NCBI GenBank assembly: GCA_948567375.1
Contig: OX419756.1
Location: 30,456,333-30,520,332, forward strand
Origin: Lunularia cruciata
Lineage: Eukaryota > Streptophyta > Marchantiopsida > Lunulariales > Lunulariaceae
Length of the DNA stretch: 64,000 nucleotides
Direction of reading: 5' to 3'
Shown here: piece by piece, positions 45,600 to 57,199 of the stretch
Layout: every line of letters starts with the position of its first letter
Numbering within the stretch: the first letter of the stretch is position 1
The notes under the pieces: model-generated
Told to the model about the DNA's origin: nothing
Databases searched by the model: none
The model's input: the letters and a program-made list of their open reading frames with translations, nothing else
Made by a program: the position numbers and the translations under genes

Positions 45600-46520
45600 A
45601 TTATGGATCCCAAATGTCCCATAATTATGCACCACCATTCTAGCAGAATATCATGATTTGGCTATTGTAGGTCATGTCGGAATAAACAAGACCTTGGAGG
45701 TAGTCCAACGCCATTACTATTGGCCCAAGATGAGCAACAACGTGATGGACTATGTGCGCAGTTGCCTACTTTGTCAACAAAACAAAGCTTCTAATCAAGC
45801 TCCTACAAGGCTCCTTCAACCTCTCCTCACTCTTGTCTAACATTGAGAATAGGTGAGTATGGATCTCGTTTGTGAATTACCCAAGACCACCTGAGGGTTT
45901 GACTCCATTATGGTCTTTGAGGATCGGCTCAACAAAATGATTCATGTACGCCCTACCACCAAGGATGTGACCGCCCCACAACTAGCTCAATTATACTTAG
46001 ATGCAATCTTCTTTCACTATGGCTTGTCTTGAGTACTCATCACCGACAGAGGTACTCAATTCACTAGTTTGTTTTGGCAAACACTTTTTGGTTTCTTCAA
46101 AACCAAGTTGGCCATGTCCACAGCTTACCACCTACAAATAGATGGACAAACAAAGCGGGCTAATTGCACTATTGAAGATATGTTACGAAGTTTCACCTTA
46201 GAAGAGCAAGAGAGGTGGGACACCCTACTCTTGTTGGTGGAATTTGCTTACAAAAATTCAATGAATACATCCACCCAGGTCACTTTGTTCTTCTTCATGT
46301 ATGGTGAGCATCCCTTCACACCTTCTAGCTTGATGAAGATCCATCTTGTGGCTACCAAGGTCATGCAATCAACACATCTATTTCTAGAATCCAACAAGGT
46401 GTGGAGAGTGCCAAGCATAGATTACAAATTGTTCAAAATTGACAAAATCAATATGCTGATGCACACCATAGGCACATGGAGTTCAATGTTGGGGATCAAT
46501 TACAGCTATTGACAACCAAC
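45600..46520 (+). pseudogene. Element E: gypsy integrase
   Basis: The zinc-binding HHCC domain is intact: GHVGINKTLEVVQRHYYW and SCLLCQQNK (45670-45785). In the core, SMDLVCELPKT and LITDRGTQFTS keep two Asp residues. QIDGQTKRANCTIEDML replaces the third catalytic Glu by Lys. The C-terminal open stretch ends at 46512. Confidence 0.88.
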
Positions 46521-46739
46521 CTCACATTAGTTGGACCTTGTTAGCTCAAACCTCGTTTTATTGAGCCTTTCTCAATTCTTCATCAAGTTGGTGCTGTGGC
46601 TTTGAGCTACCACCACACATGAAGATCCATCAAGTGTTCATGTTTCCCTACTACATAGATATGCTCCCCAATCAGGCCAGTGTCATTCCACACAAGACAT
46701 TCAACCTTGTTCAACACTCATTGATGGCATGGAAGAATA

Positions 46740-46925
46740 TGAAGTAGAGCGTATTCTCCAAAAATCCATACGTGGTACTCGCCATCCACGAGTGGACTAT
46801 CTAGTATAGTGGAAATGTTACCCCCTCTATGAAGCAACTTGGGGGTCTACTGCCAATTTGACACATGCACTAGTGTTGGTGCAAGCGTTTCAGCAACAAC
46901 TGCACAACGAGGACGTTGCGTCTTA
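46740..46925 (+). pseudogene. Element E: chromodomain at the integrase C terminus
   Basis: HPRVDYLV*WKCYPLYEATW then STANLTHA at about 46775-46870 matches the chromodomain pattern YLVKWKGYPxxEATWExxxNL, with a stop at the Lys position and Gly changed to Cys. In chromoviruses it steers integration to certain chromatin. Confidence 0.8.
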
Positions 46926-46939
46926 AAAGGAGGGAGGTT
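46926..46939 (+). promoter_or_regulatory. Polypurine tract of element E
   Basis: AAAAGGAGGGAGGTT-like purine run directly before the 3' LTR, the expected plus-strand primer site. Confidence 0.85.
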
Positions 46940-47678
46940 TGTAATACCAAGAGCTAGCCATATGATCTAGATGGGAAATTCAATTTGGTAACATCTGGAA
47001 TGATGTTATACATGATGGTCAAAATAGATCAGATAGAAACATCACAAAAAGAATACTTCTACTAATAGGGTAGAAAGCAAAATAGACTTGAAAACCTTAG
47101 AACCAAGACTTAGATATATGATTTAAAGGTGAGAATTGGTTTGGTAACATCTGGATGGATGTTATATATGATGGACTAAACATATCAAAAAGAGGTATCA
47201 CCAAAAGGGGACTTCTACTAGTAGAGTAGGTACCAAAATATGCTTGAGACCTTTGAAGACAATTTTGGAGGTCTAAACGGATGAATTAGGCCTTGAAAAT
47301 GTGCAGATTCCACCCCCAAACACAAGTAAGATAGGCCTTCCCTCCTCCTTGCTTTGTCTTGTCAAGAGCTTTCCAATGGTACCTCATCCATGTGATTTTG
47401 AGATTCCTACAAGACAATTCCCTAAAAGATTCCCTCTAGTCAAAGCTTGTTTGACCAGCCAGATAGGACCAAGACCGACATGTCACCCATCCAAGTAAGT
47501 AATCCAAGGGTGGAGCTTGCTGACATGTCACCTATTTGTGTGCCTAATCCTATGGTGGAGCTTCCTTGGAGGAGATCCTCCTTGTCTTTATAATAAAGAG
47601 AAGGTGCTCCTTTGGGGCATCGGATGATCGAGTGTGAAATCTATGTTTTCTCTCTTCTCTTGTCCTTGGAATATCACA
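46940..47678 (+). repeat. 3' LTR of element E
   Basis: 739 bp, TGTAATACCAAGAGC to GAATATCACA, homologous to the 5' LTR. The TATA region reads CTTTATAATAAAG at about 47585. Confidence 0.9.
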
Positions 47679-49155
47679 GAGAAAATATGTTAAAACTATC
47701 AATTTTGCTTGTTGGTATATAATGCGTCGAATCTGGGCTTGTCTCTCCATATGAGTGCCAGGCATATTCTAGATAGCCATGATGCCACCTATCATAAATG
47801 CCACTAGTCAACAATATAACATTTGCCAATCTACCCACATCCAAGACTATAATATTCCTTTGTTGTTCCCAAGAGTAGACAATGCAAGGAATAAACATGG
47901 TAGATTAGCTTGGGCCTTCTTGGAGACTCTTGAAGGATCCTCTCACCTTCATCAATTTGAGTCAAAGTGACTTGCACCATATCATATATCTGAGTCATCC
48001 AAGTGACTTTGAGTAAATGCTTCATCTAAGTCAATCAAGAAACTCTTTCTACATCATCCATCTAAGTACTTTGGCAAACTCTTCCCACATCATCCATTTG
48101 AGTCATCTAGCAATCTCTTGCCATCACATCTATCTGAGTCATGATTATCACAATGTGCAAATCACTAGTCCGAGTTTGCATTTGAGTTTACCTAGTGACT
48201 AAGTCTAAAGCCATCCTCAATTCATGAAGACTTTTGAGTTTGTCCTAACTTAGCCCAAGTCCTCTCTAACCTCTCACTTAAAAAGTGAACTCTTGCCAAG
48301 TTAACTGACTCCATAAAGCCTTTAGCATAGTCTTTTGCCAAGCCACCTCTATGTTTAACTCTACCAATCTATCCACTCTTGCTCTTTCTTCCTTGGTAAT
48401 TGAAACATTCAATTACCAAGGAAGCAAGAGCATTTGACTCCTCTTGGTTTGTTTGAGCGTGCTCTTGGACAAGATGAATGTGCTCTCTTTGGGATAATTT
48501 TCACTCTCAAGTATGTTCCTTCTTGTTGAGTAGATGCTCTCCATCCAAGATGCCCTAGTCCAATGCTTGCTCCTTGTCACTGAGTACACATTTTCTTGCC
48601 AATATACCCTAGTCATGAGTATGCTTCCTCTCATTGTGAAGTGTATTGCTATCTTTGAAGTTAGTCTTTGAGCTAGAATCCATGTCCATTCTATCTAAGC
48701 AATCTCTTGATGGTTGTCTAGAGGGCAAAAATAGGAGAGAGGATCCTCTAATGGCTCAACACTCAAAAGGCAGCACTATAGCTTTTGATCAAGGGAGACA
48801 TGATCAACCAAAGATTTAGTATGAGAACTACTTCCAACTTCCATACAAAAATACATTCATTGCTAGAATCAACATTCCCAAAATGAAACACTTGAACTTA
48901 GTATGACAAATGAATCTGTAAAGGATGTTAAGAATCTAACAGATTAAAGGTAAGGTTAAGAGCAAAGAAAACATAACAAATTCTTGACCAATAGCCATAG
49001 AATTAGAGGTACATCATGTAATTGATGAGTTCAAAACCAAGCATGTATCAGAATATACAAGACAACTTGTAAAAGAAGACCAACTTGCCTAAATTGCCAT
49101 CTACTTTGAATAGAAAACCTAAAGTTCTCAACATATCCTAATAAGGTTTAGGGTA
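47679..49155. other. Spacer without recognised gene
   Basis: No domain. 47970-48190 holds degenerate short repeats of a CATC(C/T)AT(C/T)TGAGTCA word. 48388-48424 is a perfect hairpin. The remainder is unassigned. Confidence 0.45.
48388..48424. repeat. Perfect 17-bp inverted repeat with 3-base loop
   Basis: CTTCCTTGGTAATTGAA, loop ACA, then the exact reverse complement. Pairing continues outward imperfectly (GCTCTT with CAAGAGC). Confidence 0.9.
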
Positions 49156-49824
49156 TGTGACAACCTGGCAAATATCACTTTTGCAGTAATCAGGTTAGTG
49201 AAGTTCATTCCTACAAAGATGCTATTCAAAATTAGTCAAATACAAAGCAAACTAACAATCTTAGTTCTTCTTGGTTGTGTCTTTAATCTCTTAGGTAGAA
49301 ACTACACCCAAAAGAGAGTAACAAGCACTGACTTGTAGTCTCATCATAACGATTTGTCACCTATAATCATAGCTCCATCAAATCTTCCCAAAAAATCTTG
49401 ATTGTGATGATTAAGTCTCTCCCAAAAATGGCATTTCACTGCAAAATGAATTTGCCTTAAAATTGTGTTTCACCCTTCCACTGAAGGCACAACTTCCTCG
49501 ATCAAAATTGCTTCACATCAACATTGTGCTACACTCACAACTACAAAATACTACCAACACTACAATTCCTCTTAGATCTATCAAGGCATTGCTCTGATTG
49601 CACTTCACTTAGGATCAAACACATAGAATGAAGATCAAGGCTACGGAATCCAACATCCAACAAACACATCAATTTGCACTTCAAAATTCTCCACACACTC
49701 ACAAACACAAACACAAAGTTGATACTCAAAATTAAGCTCAAGCGATGAGCACTAAAATCAGCACCTTGCTTTATCTATTGTCAAAAATAATGAGCACTAA
49801 ACAACTACATACTACAAATGCCTC

Positions 49825-49834
49825 CTTTAAATAG
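49825..49834 (-). promoter_or_regulatory. Possible TATA box of X4
   Basis: CTATTTAAAG on the minus strand, 678 bp before the element 3' end at 49156. Confidence 0.45.
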
Positions 49835-49949
49835 GCAAATTCTTCAATAGTTACTAACAACTATATCGTTCTACAACAACTTTTCCTACTTGCAGATCCA
49901 AAATGACAATGTAGCTCTTCATATCTACCTCTTTAAATCTCAAAACTAT

Positions 49950-52360
49950 TACTACTCCAATCCAATGTCAACTTCTTCCTTGGCTTCCAATCTCGAAGTA
50001 ACCTCACATAACTCTATCCTCGGGTTTCACAACTACTAACTATTCTACCAATTCTAACACTTCTTCACTCTGATCTCCAATTACTATCATGCACAATTTA
50101 CGTTCATCTTCTTCATGCAACCCATGTTTCTCTAATACCTCCAATGACAACTCCAAAGATATTTGTACTCCTATGTCTTCTACTTTGGGTTTTGCTTTTA
50201 CATCCTTCCAAAGTTTATCTATTTCTAACTTAACTAAATCTTATCTAATTGTGATATTGTCTTCCACTTCCAATATCTTCCTATCTACACAAGTTCTAAG
50301 ACTAATTAGCAAAGCATTCAAATATTTATCCTTCACATTTCTTCTCCTTGTCTCCTGCACCAACAATCTTAACTTGTGCAATCTTGTTTCTTGAATTCTT
50401 ACACTAGCTTATGTACTCAGCATCACATTCATCTTCACTACTATCTCCTTTAATGGCTCAAGCCTCATTCTTCTCTCTTGTTCCCGATCTGCCTGCCAGT
50501 CTTCTCGGTACATTGCCAACTCTACCTCCAATTGAGCATTCACATTCTCCTCCTCTTTCTGCACTATCTGCTCTTCCAGATTACAAAGTAACTCCCTCAA
50601 TCTTTCTTCTTCTCTATACCTCACTGTTAACTCTCTTTGCCAGAGTTGCTTCTTCTCTTCTACACTATGCACCACTCTATCAAGCTCTTGCTCCTTCTCT
50701 ACTACCCTTGCCATAGCATGGATGATATCTAATCAAGAATCAGCAAACTTCTATTTCAAGGTTTCATACTCAACTATGTGTCTTTCCTTGGCTATGACAT
50801 TCTGCTTGATTATTCTCTCTCTACTCCCCACTTCTCTCTTTAGATTCTCAATCACCTGTTTTGTACTACTGCATCTACTTGTATTACCTCCTTTTGCTCC
50901 TCTCCTTGGGTTATACTCTCCTTCAACTCCAAGATCTCTTCTTCTAACCATGCCAACACCTGCAACACAGTCTTTGCATCGGGATACTCCGATTTCATTT
51001 CTTTCTTCTTCTCCTCCAACTTCATTAGCAACGGATAGAAAATATCCCGTAGATACTCCACTCCTTTGGTCAAGTTCTCTTTTGCTTGCGGGCTTTTCTC
51101 CTTCTTCTCTTCTTCTTTGCTTGACACTCTTCTCCTCAGCCAAACTTGCCTGGTTAAAATTGATTCCTTGCTCCCCAAACTCTCACTTCTCATGTCCCTT
51201 CTTTGACTTGGCCCTACCTCATATGTTGCATTTCTTTTGGATTGGATTCCTCTCTGAATGATAACCTTCTCCTCTTCTTTCTCTGGAACTTCCTCTTCTT
51301 CCTTCCGGTTATCTTCTTCTACCATCTCTAGCTTTCCCTTCTCTTCCTCTGGTACCGGCTGCATCTCCACTCCATCCTCACTCTTACTACTCGCTTCACC
51401 ACTCTGCAATGTGAGTTTGGGTTCTTCTTCTCTCTCCAAGTCTTATGACTTGTACTCAACTTCTCCTTCTGATTCTTCTCCCGATGATGGTATTACCACC
51501 AACTCTTTCTTTGGGTTCATTTTCCTGGTCTTTTGTAGCCTGGTCGTTGCTACTTCTTCTTCAGGTTGACGTCTCTTCTTTGACTTCGGAGCATTCACCG
51601 CCACTCTCACGCTCTGCCTCATCTGTGTGTAGTACTCATCACTACTTCTGATCTGAAGGATGTATTGCTGCTCATCCGCATCAACATCTCTCCTTAAGTC
51701 AGGATGGAAGTGCAACACCATCTTATGTTGTTTCACCACATTCTATAAATTCAATCCCAAGTAAAAGTGGGCTGCAAAAAACACAATGTAATATGGAGGT
51801 GACTTATCCTACAAATTCCACACCATTTGTCTTGTGTGTTGATGGAAGCACTTCATCCAATTGATTGGTTCCCCTGCAAACATCTTATGGAAAAACACTG
51901 CTTGATGTTTCATCACATAAGTGGTTCACTTCGGCTTAAAGATAGCCATCATTGCTCATGCAATGCCTCTCTTCATAGGGTCCTTATAACTCTCAACCTT
52001 ATATCTATTCTTCATACATTTTGAAGAAAAGGCGTCTCATACTTCTTGAGTTTTTCAGCTACCTCTCCTCTCCCCAAGAATGTGGCTCCTTGCTGCTCAC
52101 CCACCTCTCTCCCGAGTACTAATCTCCAATCCGACTCTACCCATCAAGCCAGATTTCCTCTCTTACCCTCTACCTTGGGTCCATCCAAACACTTACTCTT
52201 TATTATTTTGGTCATGAAACGTAGAAAACTCAGATTCCAATTCCATGCGAGAAATGTGATCCAAAGCTTGCTCAAGACTTTGATTCTTGCGATCACATCT
52301 TACCTCCAAATAGCATGATTTCTCACTACAAATTCTGAGTTCTTCTTTCCACCTCCCATC
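49950..52360 (-). pseudogene. X-family protein (decayed ORF in X4)
   Basis: A single minus-strand frame runs from about 52318 to 50852. N-terminal blocks are FFHKMFAGEPIN and a PPYYIVFFAAHFYLGLNL variant, then HFHPDLRRDVDADEQQYIL, a basic patch (KSKKRRQPEEE) and an acidic region (51439-51250, 30 or more Glu). A frame shift follows, then coiled-coil segments at 51143-50751 and 50714-50409 (ELDRVVHSVEEKKQLWQREL; LCNLEEQIVQKEEENVNAQL). The C-terminal block is broken. The serine/leucine-rich plus-strand open stretches here are antisense shadows of the Glu/Lys-rich coil. Confidence 0.7.
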
Positions 52361-52922
52361 TTACTCTCCTCTACTTTGGGTTGGTGACTATTCTGACTCT
52401 TGGACTAATGATCTTGACCTCCTCCCTATGCACAAGTGCGTCTCTTACTACAATCCCTTCTCCCTAATCTCCCTCAAGATGACTCCTTCATGGTGATGGG
52501 AAATTAATTGTTATCTCTTTGTCTCAATCCCAAATTTTATAGTTGCACGTCTCCTCAATCTTTCTTCACTTTGAGCTTCTATCAAGAAATCACACCTTTT
52601 GCATGCTCTTGTCAATGTCAATTTTCCCCCACTCATAGGCCAGTCTTTTTTGTGTGTGGGACCTTCTTGAATGTCCAACCCCGAAGGAAAGTTGTTACAT
52701 TGTCCTTGCCTCAGGTTGAGCACTCCAAGACAAAGTTTCCTTACTTCAAGTTGAATGCTGATAGGACCAATCTGAGTACTTTGTCTTCTGATATGAAGTC
52801 CTTTTACCTTGGGTTACAACCCGTAGACACCCTTCTTCACCTTTTGATGCCATACAGGTACAATACGACTTTGTTTGTAAAATTCTTCTTCAAAAATAGG
52901 AAAAAAATATGTGGGTACCACA

Positions 52923-53689
52923 TAGTAATAGTCACTCACCCTCCTCCTACTAATGGTCACCTTATCCTTCTACTAATCCCTTGGAAAAAGCATTGGCATA
53001 GACATGCTCACCTTTGGGTTGATCATAATAGACCTCATTGTCATCTATAATACAACTCTCAAAGAACAAACCCCTCTCAAAGCACAAATGTGTCAAGAAG
53101 TAACACACAAAGCTCATCTTGTACCACCCACCATTTAGATGCCACAATTGTTTTTGTAAGGACCAAACCTTGATCTCCATAATTAGTAACATAAGCTACA
53201 CCCAATCATAGTCCTCATCAACATTTGATAGCTTTGTGGTCACATGGAGAACGGAATGTCCATGTACCACCTTTGGCTTCCTAGTGAGGATAAGAAGCAA
53301 ACTAATCATCTAGAAGAAATCTCTCCATGCTGGATACATGCATTATTGGGCAAGATATCTCTTGTAGTGAAGTCTTTCATTTGAAACCAATCCTTGATCA
53401 CCTTGTGTGGAATATATCTCCTTTTGGCATATTACTCCTTGCTAAAGAAAATGCATCTTGTATGCTCCTAAGTGTCAAATTGAAAGGTCTGTCATGTACA
53501 AAACCTGTGTGGGAAGCCTTGTCTCATGTGCATCCAAACTTTGTACACAAAGCAACCTACTAGAAAAAGAGCCAATTAGAAAGAATGAAATTGGTTGCTC
53601 TTTGAAACCATTGCAACAAATATTTCAATCTACAATGGGAAAGGATTTTCTTGCATCAAGGATGGATCTACTTGCAATAGAGCATGATT
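52923..53689. other. Unassigned region with weak open stretches
   Basis: Minus-strand 53192-52962 (76 codons; FLTHLCFERGLFFESCIIDD) and plus-strand 53327-53563 (78 codons) are open, but neither has a recognisable motif or clear start context. Possibly the remains of the sequence into which X4 inserted. Confidence 0.35.
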
Positions 53690-53870
53690 AAAATGCAAGT
53701 AGGTAGATCCGCTCTTGTCTGATTAGATCCACTCGGGTTGCAATGGATCCATTTGATTGATAGCATGGATCTGCTCACCCAACACATGGATCCACTTGGC
53801 CAAGGAGTGGATCCACTGGAGTGGGCTATATTTTCTTAGCTGAGTGTTTGGATCTGCTCATATAGTTGGG
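53690..53870 (+). repeat. GGATCC-type degenerate tandem repeat, plus orientation
   Basis: Six or seven imperfect units of about 22-30 bases: tAGATCCgCT, tAGATCCaCT, tGGATCCatTT, tGGATCTgCT, tGGATCCaCTTGG, tGGATCCaCTgG, tGGATCTgCT. Confidence 0.7.
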
Positions 53871-54609
53871 GTTCATAATGTTTTGACAAGAGTTTGACCA
53901 AATTTTGACAAAATTGCAGAATTTAGAAATTATTTAGTCATGCAAACTTTGAATGGAGAAGTGCTTCTCTCAAGATTTCTATAAATTGTTCCTATTCTTT
54001 GAGTTTATTGTTCTCGCAACTCTCAACTTCTGTTAGGTCCTAGACACTAAATGCACTCCTCTCTCTCTCTCAAAATTTTGAATATAAGTTTCTTTTTGAA
54101 AGAGATAATGATAAAAGAGAAGGAAGTCAACTTCCTTCTCTTTTATCAATTTCTATCCTTTCAATTTAGCTCTATTTGCAAAGTTTGGTTCCCTCTAAAC
54201 TAAGAGTTCTACACAAAAACTTACCTTTAACCTCCCAATTTTTGACCTTATCAACTACAAGAATGGCCACTATCAACTTTGTTGCGAATTGTCAAAGTTT
54301 AAACCTTCATTTTAAACTATCTATTTCTCATTGCTCCTATGCAAGAAAGTCCTCTCTCTAGATTTTTTGAAATATGTGTTATGCAAGATTTTACTTTGGA
54401 TCTTATATGAGAATTAGCCTCTTAACTCAATCACATCAAAATATTAAATTTTCCAAATGGGCACACTTGCTTCTCACAAATGAACAAACTCCTCTATTGA
54501 CTCATTTTGCACATGTGTCCTTAAAATGATTGAACACCTCTAGGAGCATGAATAAAAGATCTCTCCTTTGTCATCTATCAATTGCCATCAACCACACACC
54601 CACAAGCAA
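53871..54609. other. Spacer with hairpin, no gene recognised
   Basis: No ORF with recognisable content. Contains a CT microsatellite near 54058-54070 and the perfect inverted repeat at 54109-54148. Confidence 0.5.
54109..54148. repeat. Perfect 19-bp inverted repeat with 2-base loop
   Basis: TGATAAAAGAGAAGGAAGT, loop CA, then the exact reverse complement. Too short-looped for a microRNA precursor. It is located between the two oppositely oriented GGATCC repeat blocks. Confidence 0.92.
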
Positions 54610-55190
54610 TTCAAATCATCACACTACAAATATTTCAAATTGACACTCACAAGTGCAACTGCAACCAAAACCCAAGTGAATCCATATAAAGGCTGGGAAA
54701 ATCCACACTAAATCTCGGCAGATCCATAAACAACATTGGCAAATCAAACCCAACCAAAATAGATACAATCCAAGGGCGGGCAGACCCAATTGTTTCTTGG
54801 GCGGATCCAACTCCCAACTTGGGTAGATCCATTCAAAAGCAACCCCACAACATCCAAAAGCATCTCAAATCATCATACCACAAATATTTAAAATCAACCC
54901 TTACAAGTGCTGCTCCAACACAAACCCAAGTGAATCCAGGTAGAGGCCGGGCAAATCTACCCTAAACCCAAGCAGATCCATTGAACAACACAAGCAAATC
55001 CAACCCAATACAGCCAGACCCAATCCAAGGGCAAGTGACCCAACCCCAACTAAGCAGATTTGACACAGATCCACTATCCAATCTAGGTGAATCCCGCCCT
55101 ACTCAAGCAGATCCACATTTTCCCATACGGATCTAACTCCCAACCTAGATACATCCACTTTCCAATTTGGGCAAATCCAATTTATTCATC
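54610..55190 (-). repeat. GGATCC-type degenerate tandem repeat, minus orientation
   Basis: Reversed units (AG(T/C)GGATC(C/T)A read as cagATCCa, gcGGATCCaa, gtagATCCa, agcagATCCa) recur about every 25-35 bases over some 550 bp, with two larger near-repeats starting at CAAATCATC (54613, 54865). Confidence 0.6.
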
Positions 55191-55457
55191 CTTGCAATAA
55201 ATATCTGCCCCTCTTATAGGCAAACATATGCATGTAGCATACAACACAATGCCAAATATGTGGATATAATTGGAGTTGAGCAAAGCATCATGGCCCACTT
55301 CATTGTGAGCTCCCTTTTTGTTGCTTTTTGTTGCTTTATGTTGCTTTTCTTCATGCAAATAGTCCAAACCAGACATTTGGAAGTGCTATTTGCAAGAAGT
55401 ATGGATTTGTAGGTAATCATACACCTATAATATATACATGTAGGGTGCTTAAACAAA

Positions 55458-57194
55458 ATGGACTCCCTATGGCCACCCAACAAGAATGGGATTGAATTCA
55501 TATCAAAGTCAAATCCATTTAATTTCTATTTCATATGGCTTACAAAGAGGCTTCCCCAACAAAATGAACCACTCCGCTATGAGGAAACCCTAACTTCATT
55601 GATCTATGGGACAATGGAGGCTGTGACAACTTTCCAACAAAAAAAACTTCTACCAGCATTTCAAGGTCATATAAAAAGACACATGCACCACCAAAGAATC
55701 ATTGAGGACCATTTTGCACCCAGTCTCACTATATGATGGACAATTATGAACCTTCAACAATTGCCATGATGGAAGAAGGATGGACCTTGCCCCAGTGGGG
55801 CTACCAAAAGGCCAACTCTACCCTAGAGAGCAAATCTTTTTGCATTTTCACTTTTTACTTTTCCTTTTCTTGCATTTCTCTCTATGTGACAACAATCTCT
55901 TGTGAAATCATGCAGGCAATTTCTAGCACGGACCATCCAATTTTGTCAATAATATCAAGAGCACAAGATGCAAAATTGTAAAATGGAGTAGGAATTGCAC
56001 CATTGTGCAAATTCATATATTCAATCATGATGGGAAAAAATCATGCAAGAAGAATCTGAGTAAAGAGGAGCAAGGTCAATAGAAATCTTGAACAAACCTC
56101 TAGAGATTTCCCAATGGGGATTATTATTGCCAAACCAATTACATGAAGAAAAGGAGAATGTAGTTCTTGATGTGGGATTGAGGTATTACGGATAGAGCCA
56201 AGTTGTAGGAATTTTTTGACAACACAAAAAATTTGAGTGGAAAGTCCTTACAAGGATATCCCATGATGTAGATAGAGGATCATTGGCAATGAGTGTTAGG
56301 CATAGGTTACTACCTATTTAGGGAAATCCATATTGATGTCCCATATGGTTGACCAAGCAAATGGTTGAAGTAGAGGATCAATGACTCATTTGTTAGGGAG
56401 AAATCCACAAATAGGTAAAAGATCAAAGATGTAAGGGACTACACTTGCTGCATAATCACCAAAATGAGAATGTTGTTGTTTTGTTTGAAATGAAAAAACT
56501 ATGTCAACTAGAACCAAGTGATCTTTTTGAGCTCATACACAAGAAAAAGTTGGTCAATTGGGCCAAGATGTTTTGTAAGCAAGGAAAGTTAGTTGGGCCA
56601 AGATGTTTTGTGATCAAGCTCTTGGATGATATGATGGAAGGTTCTACCACCATTATGGCTGCCTTTATCATCCACTTCTACATTGGTATGAACCTACTAA
56701 CAAACAAAGAGAAGGAGAAGTTTCCATCCCACCTACATCATCTAGCTTACTTCAACAAAGACACTGACTTGCCAAGGAGATCACCAGATACCACAAGATG
56801 GATAAAGAACATGCCCAAACCAGAAAGTTTGTATGAGTGGTGGATACATACAACTCCATTACAATTTGACAAAAGACTCCAATGGCTTATGCAAAAGTTC
56901 AAGCTTCTAAGAAATGAAATGACCTCAAAGTTGGAATCTTTGTCAAAGGATAGCAAGAGTAAAACTGCATTGTACAAGTTGACTTGTGAGGGATTTTTAT
57001 TGCAAAGACAAGACACACGAACAAACAAGGTGTTGGGGTTGCTCAAAGTGCAAAGTCATGAAGTGGGGAGTTGTTCATACAAATCTCATCTCCTATTGTG
57101 CACAAAAATAAAGTAAGACTGAATGACAAGGCACAATCATTGCCTCTGCCAAACAAAAAAAATTGCATCCAACAAGCAAGGAGAGGAAGACAAT
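55458..57194 (+). pseudogene. Element Y: X-related protein, 5' part
   Basis: 55458-55981 holds two open stretches with no known motif. 56445-57116 is a 223-codon open frame. KKLVNWAKMFCKQ followed by TIMAAFIIHFYIGMNLLTNK and EKEKFPSHLHHLAYF aligns with the X-family order (INWVKCLYQQ, then FVAHFYLRLNLL, then SHFHPDL). The same order, spacing and His-Phe-Tyr core argue for homology. Downstream is a helical stretch (QWLMQKFKLLRNEMTSKLES). The sequence is cut by element F at 57195-57199. Function unknown. Confidence 0.55.
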
Positions 57195-57199
57195 TGTGG

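Larger units (their letters stand above)
41112..47678 (+). mobile_element. Element E: Ty3/gypsy chromovirus with both LTRs
   Basis: 6567 bp, with LTRs 41112-41848 and 46940-47678, PBS, Gag, protease, reverse transcriptase, RNase H, integrase, chromodomain and polypurine tract in canonical gypsy order. RT before integrase plus a C-terminal chromodomain marks the chromovirus branch. The frames carry many stops. Flanking pentamers TAGAC and GAGAA agree at three of five positions, so a target duplication is not convincing. Confidence 0.92.
49156..52922 (-). mobile_element. Element X4: family X copy, minus strand
   Basis: In element orientation it begins TGTGGTACCCAC (52922) and ends CAGGTTGTCACA (49156), 3767 bp. 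The 3' noncoding block (gttactctcttttgggtgtag, about 49296-49321 on the plus strand as its complement) and the ATTTAAAG box are conserved. Flanking pentamers GGGTA and TAGTA share three of five bases, so the target duplication has decayed or the borders are off by a little. This copy has the best preserved basic/acidic and coiled-coil part. Confidence 0.72.

Noticed and set aside
41107-47683. Target duplication of element E
   Set aside because: TAGAC versus GAGAA agree at only three positions, no better than expected given decay, so not claimed.
50411-51569. Long plus-strand open stretches rich in Ser, Leu and Pro inside X4
   Set aside because: They are the antisense of the Glu/Lys-rich coiled coil of the X4 ORF. 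The conserved blocks are on the minus strand, and no plus-strand similarity to other copies is expected.
53690-55190. CRISPR-like array
   Set aside because: Units are degenerate, have no constant spacer length, and the context is plant repeat DNA.
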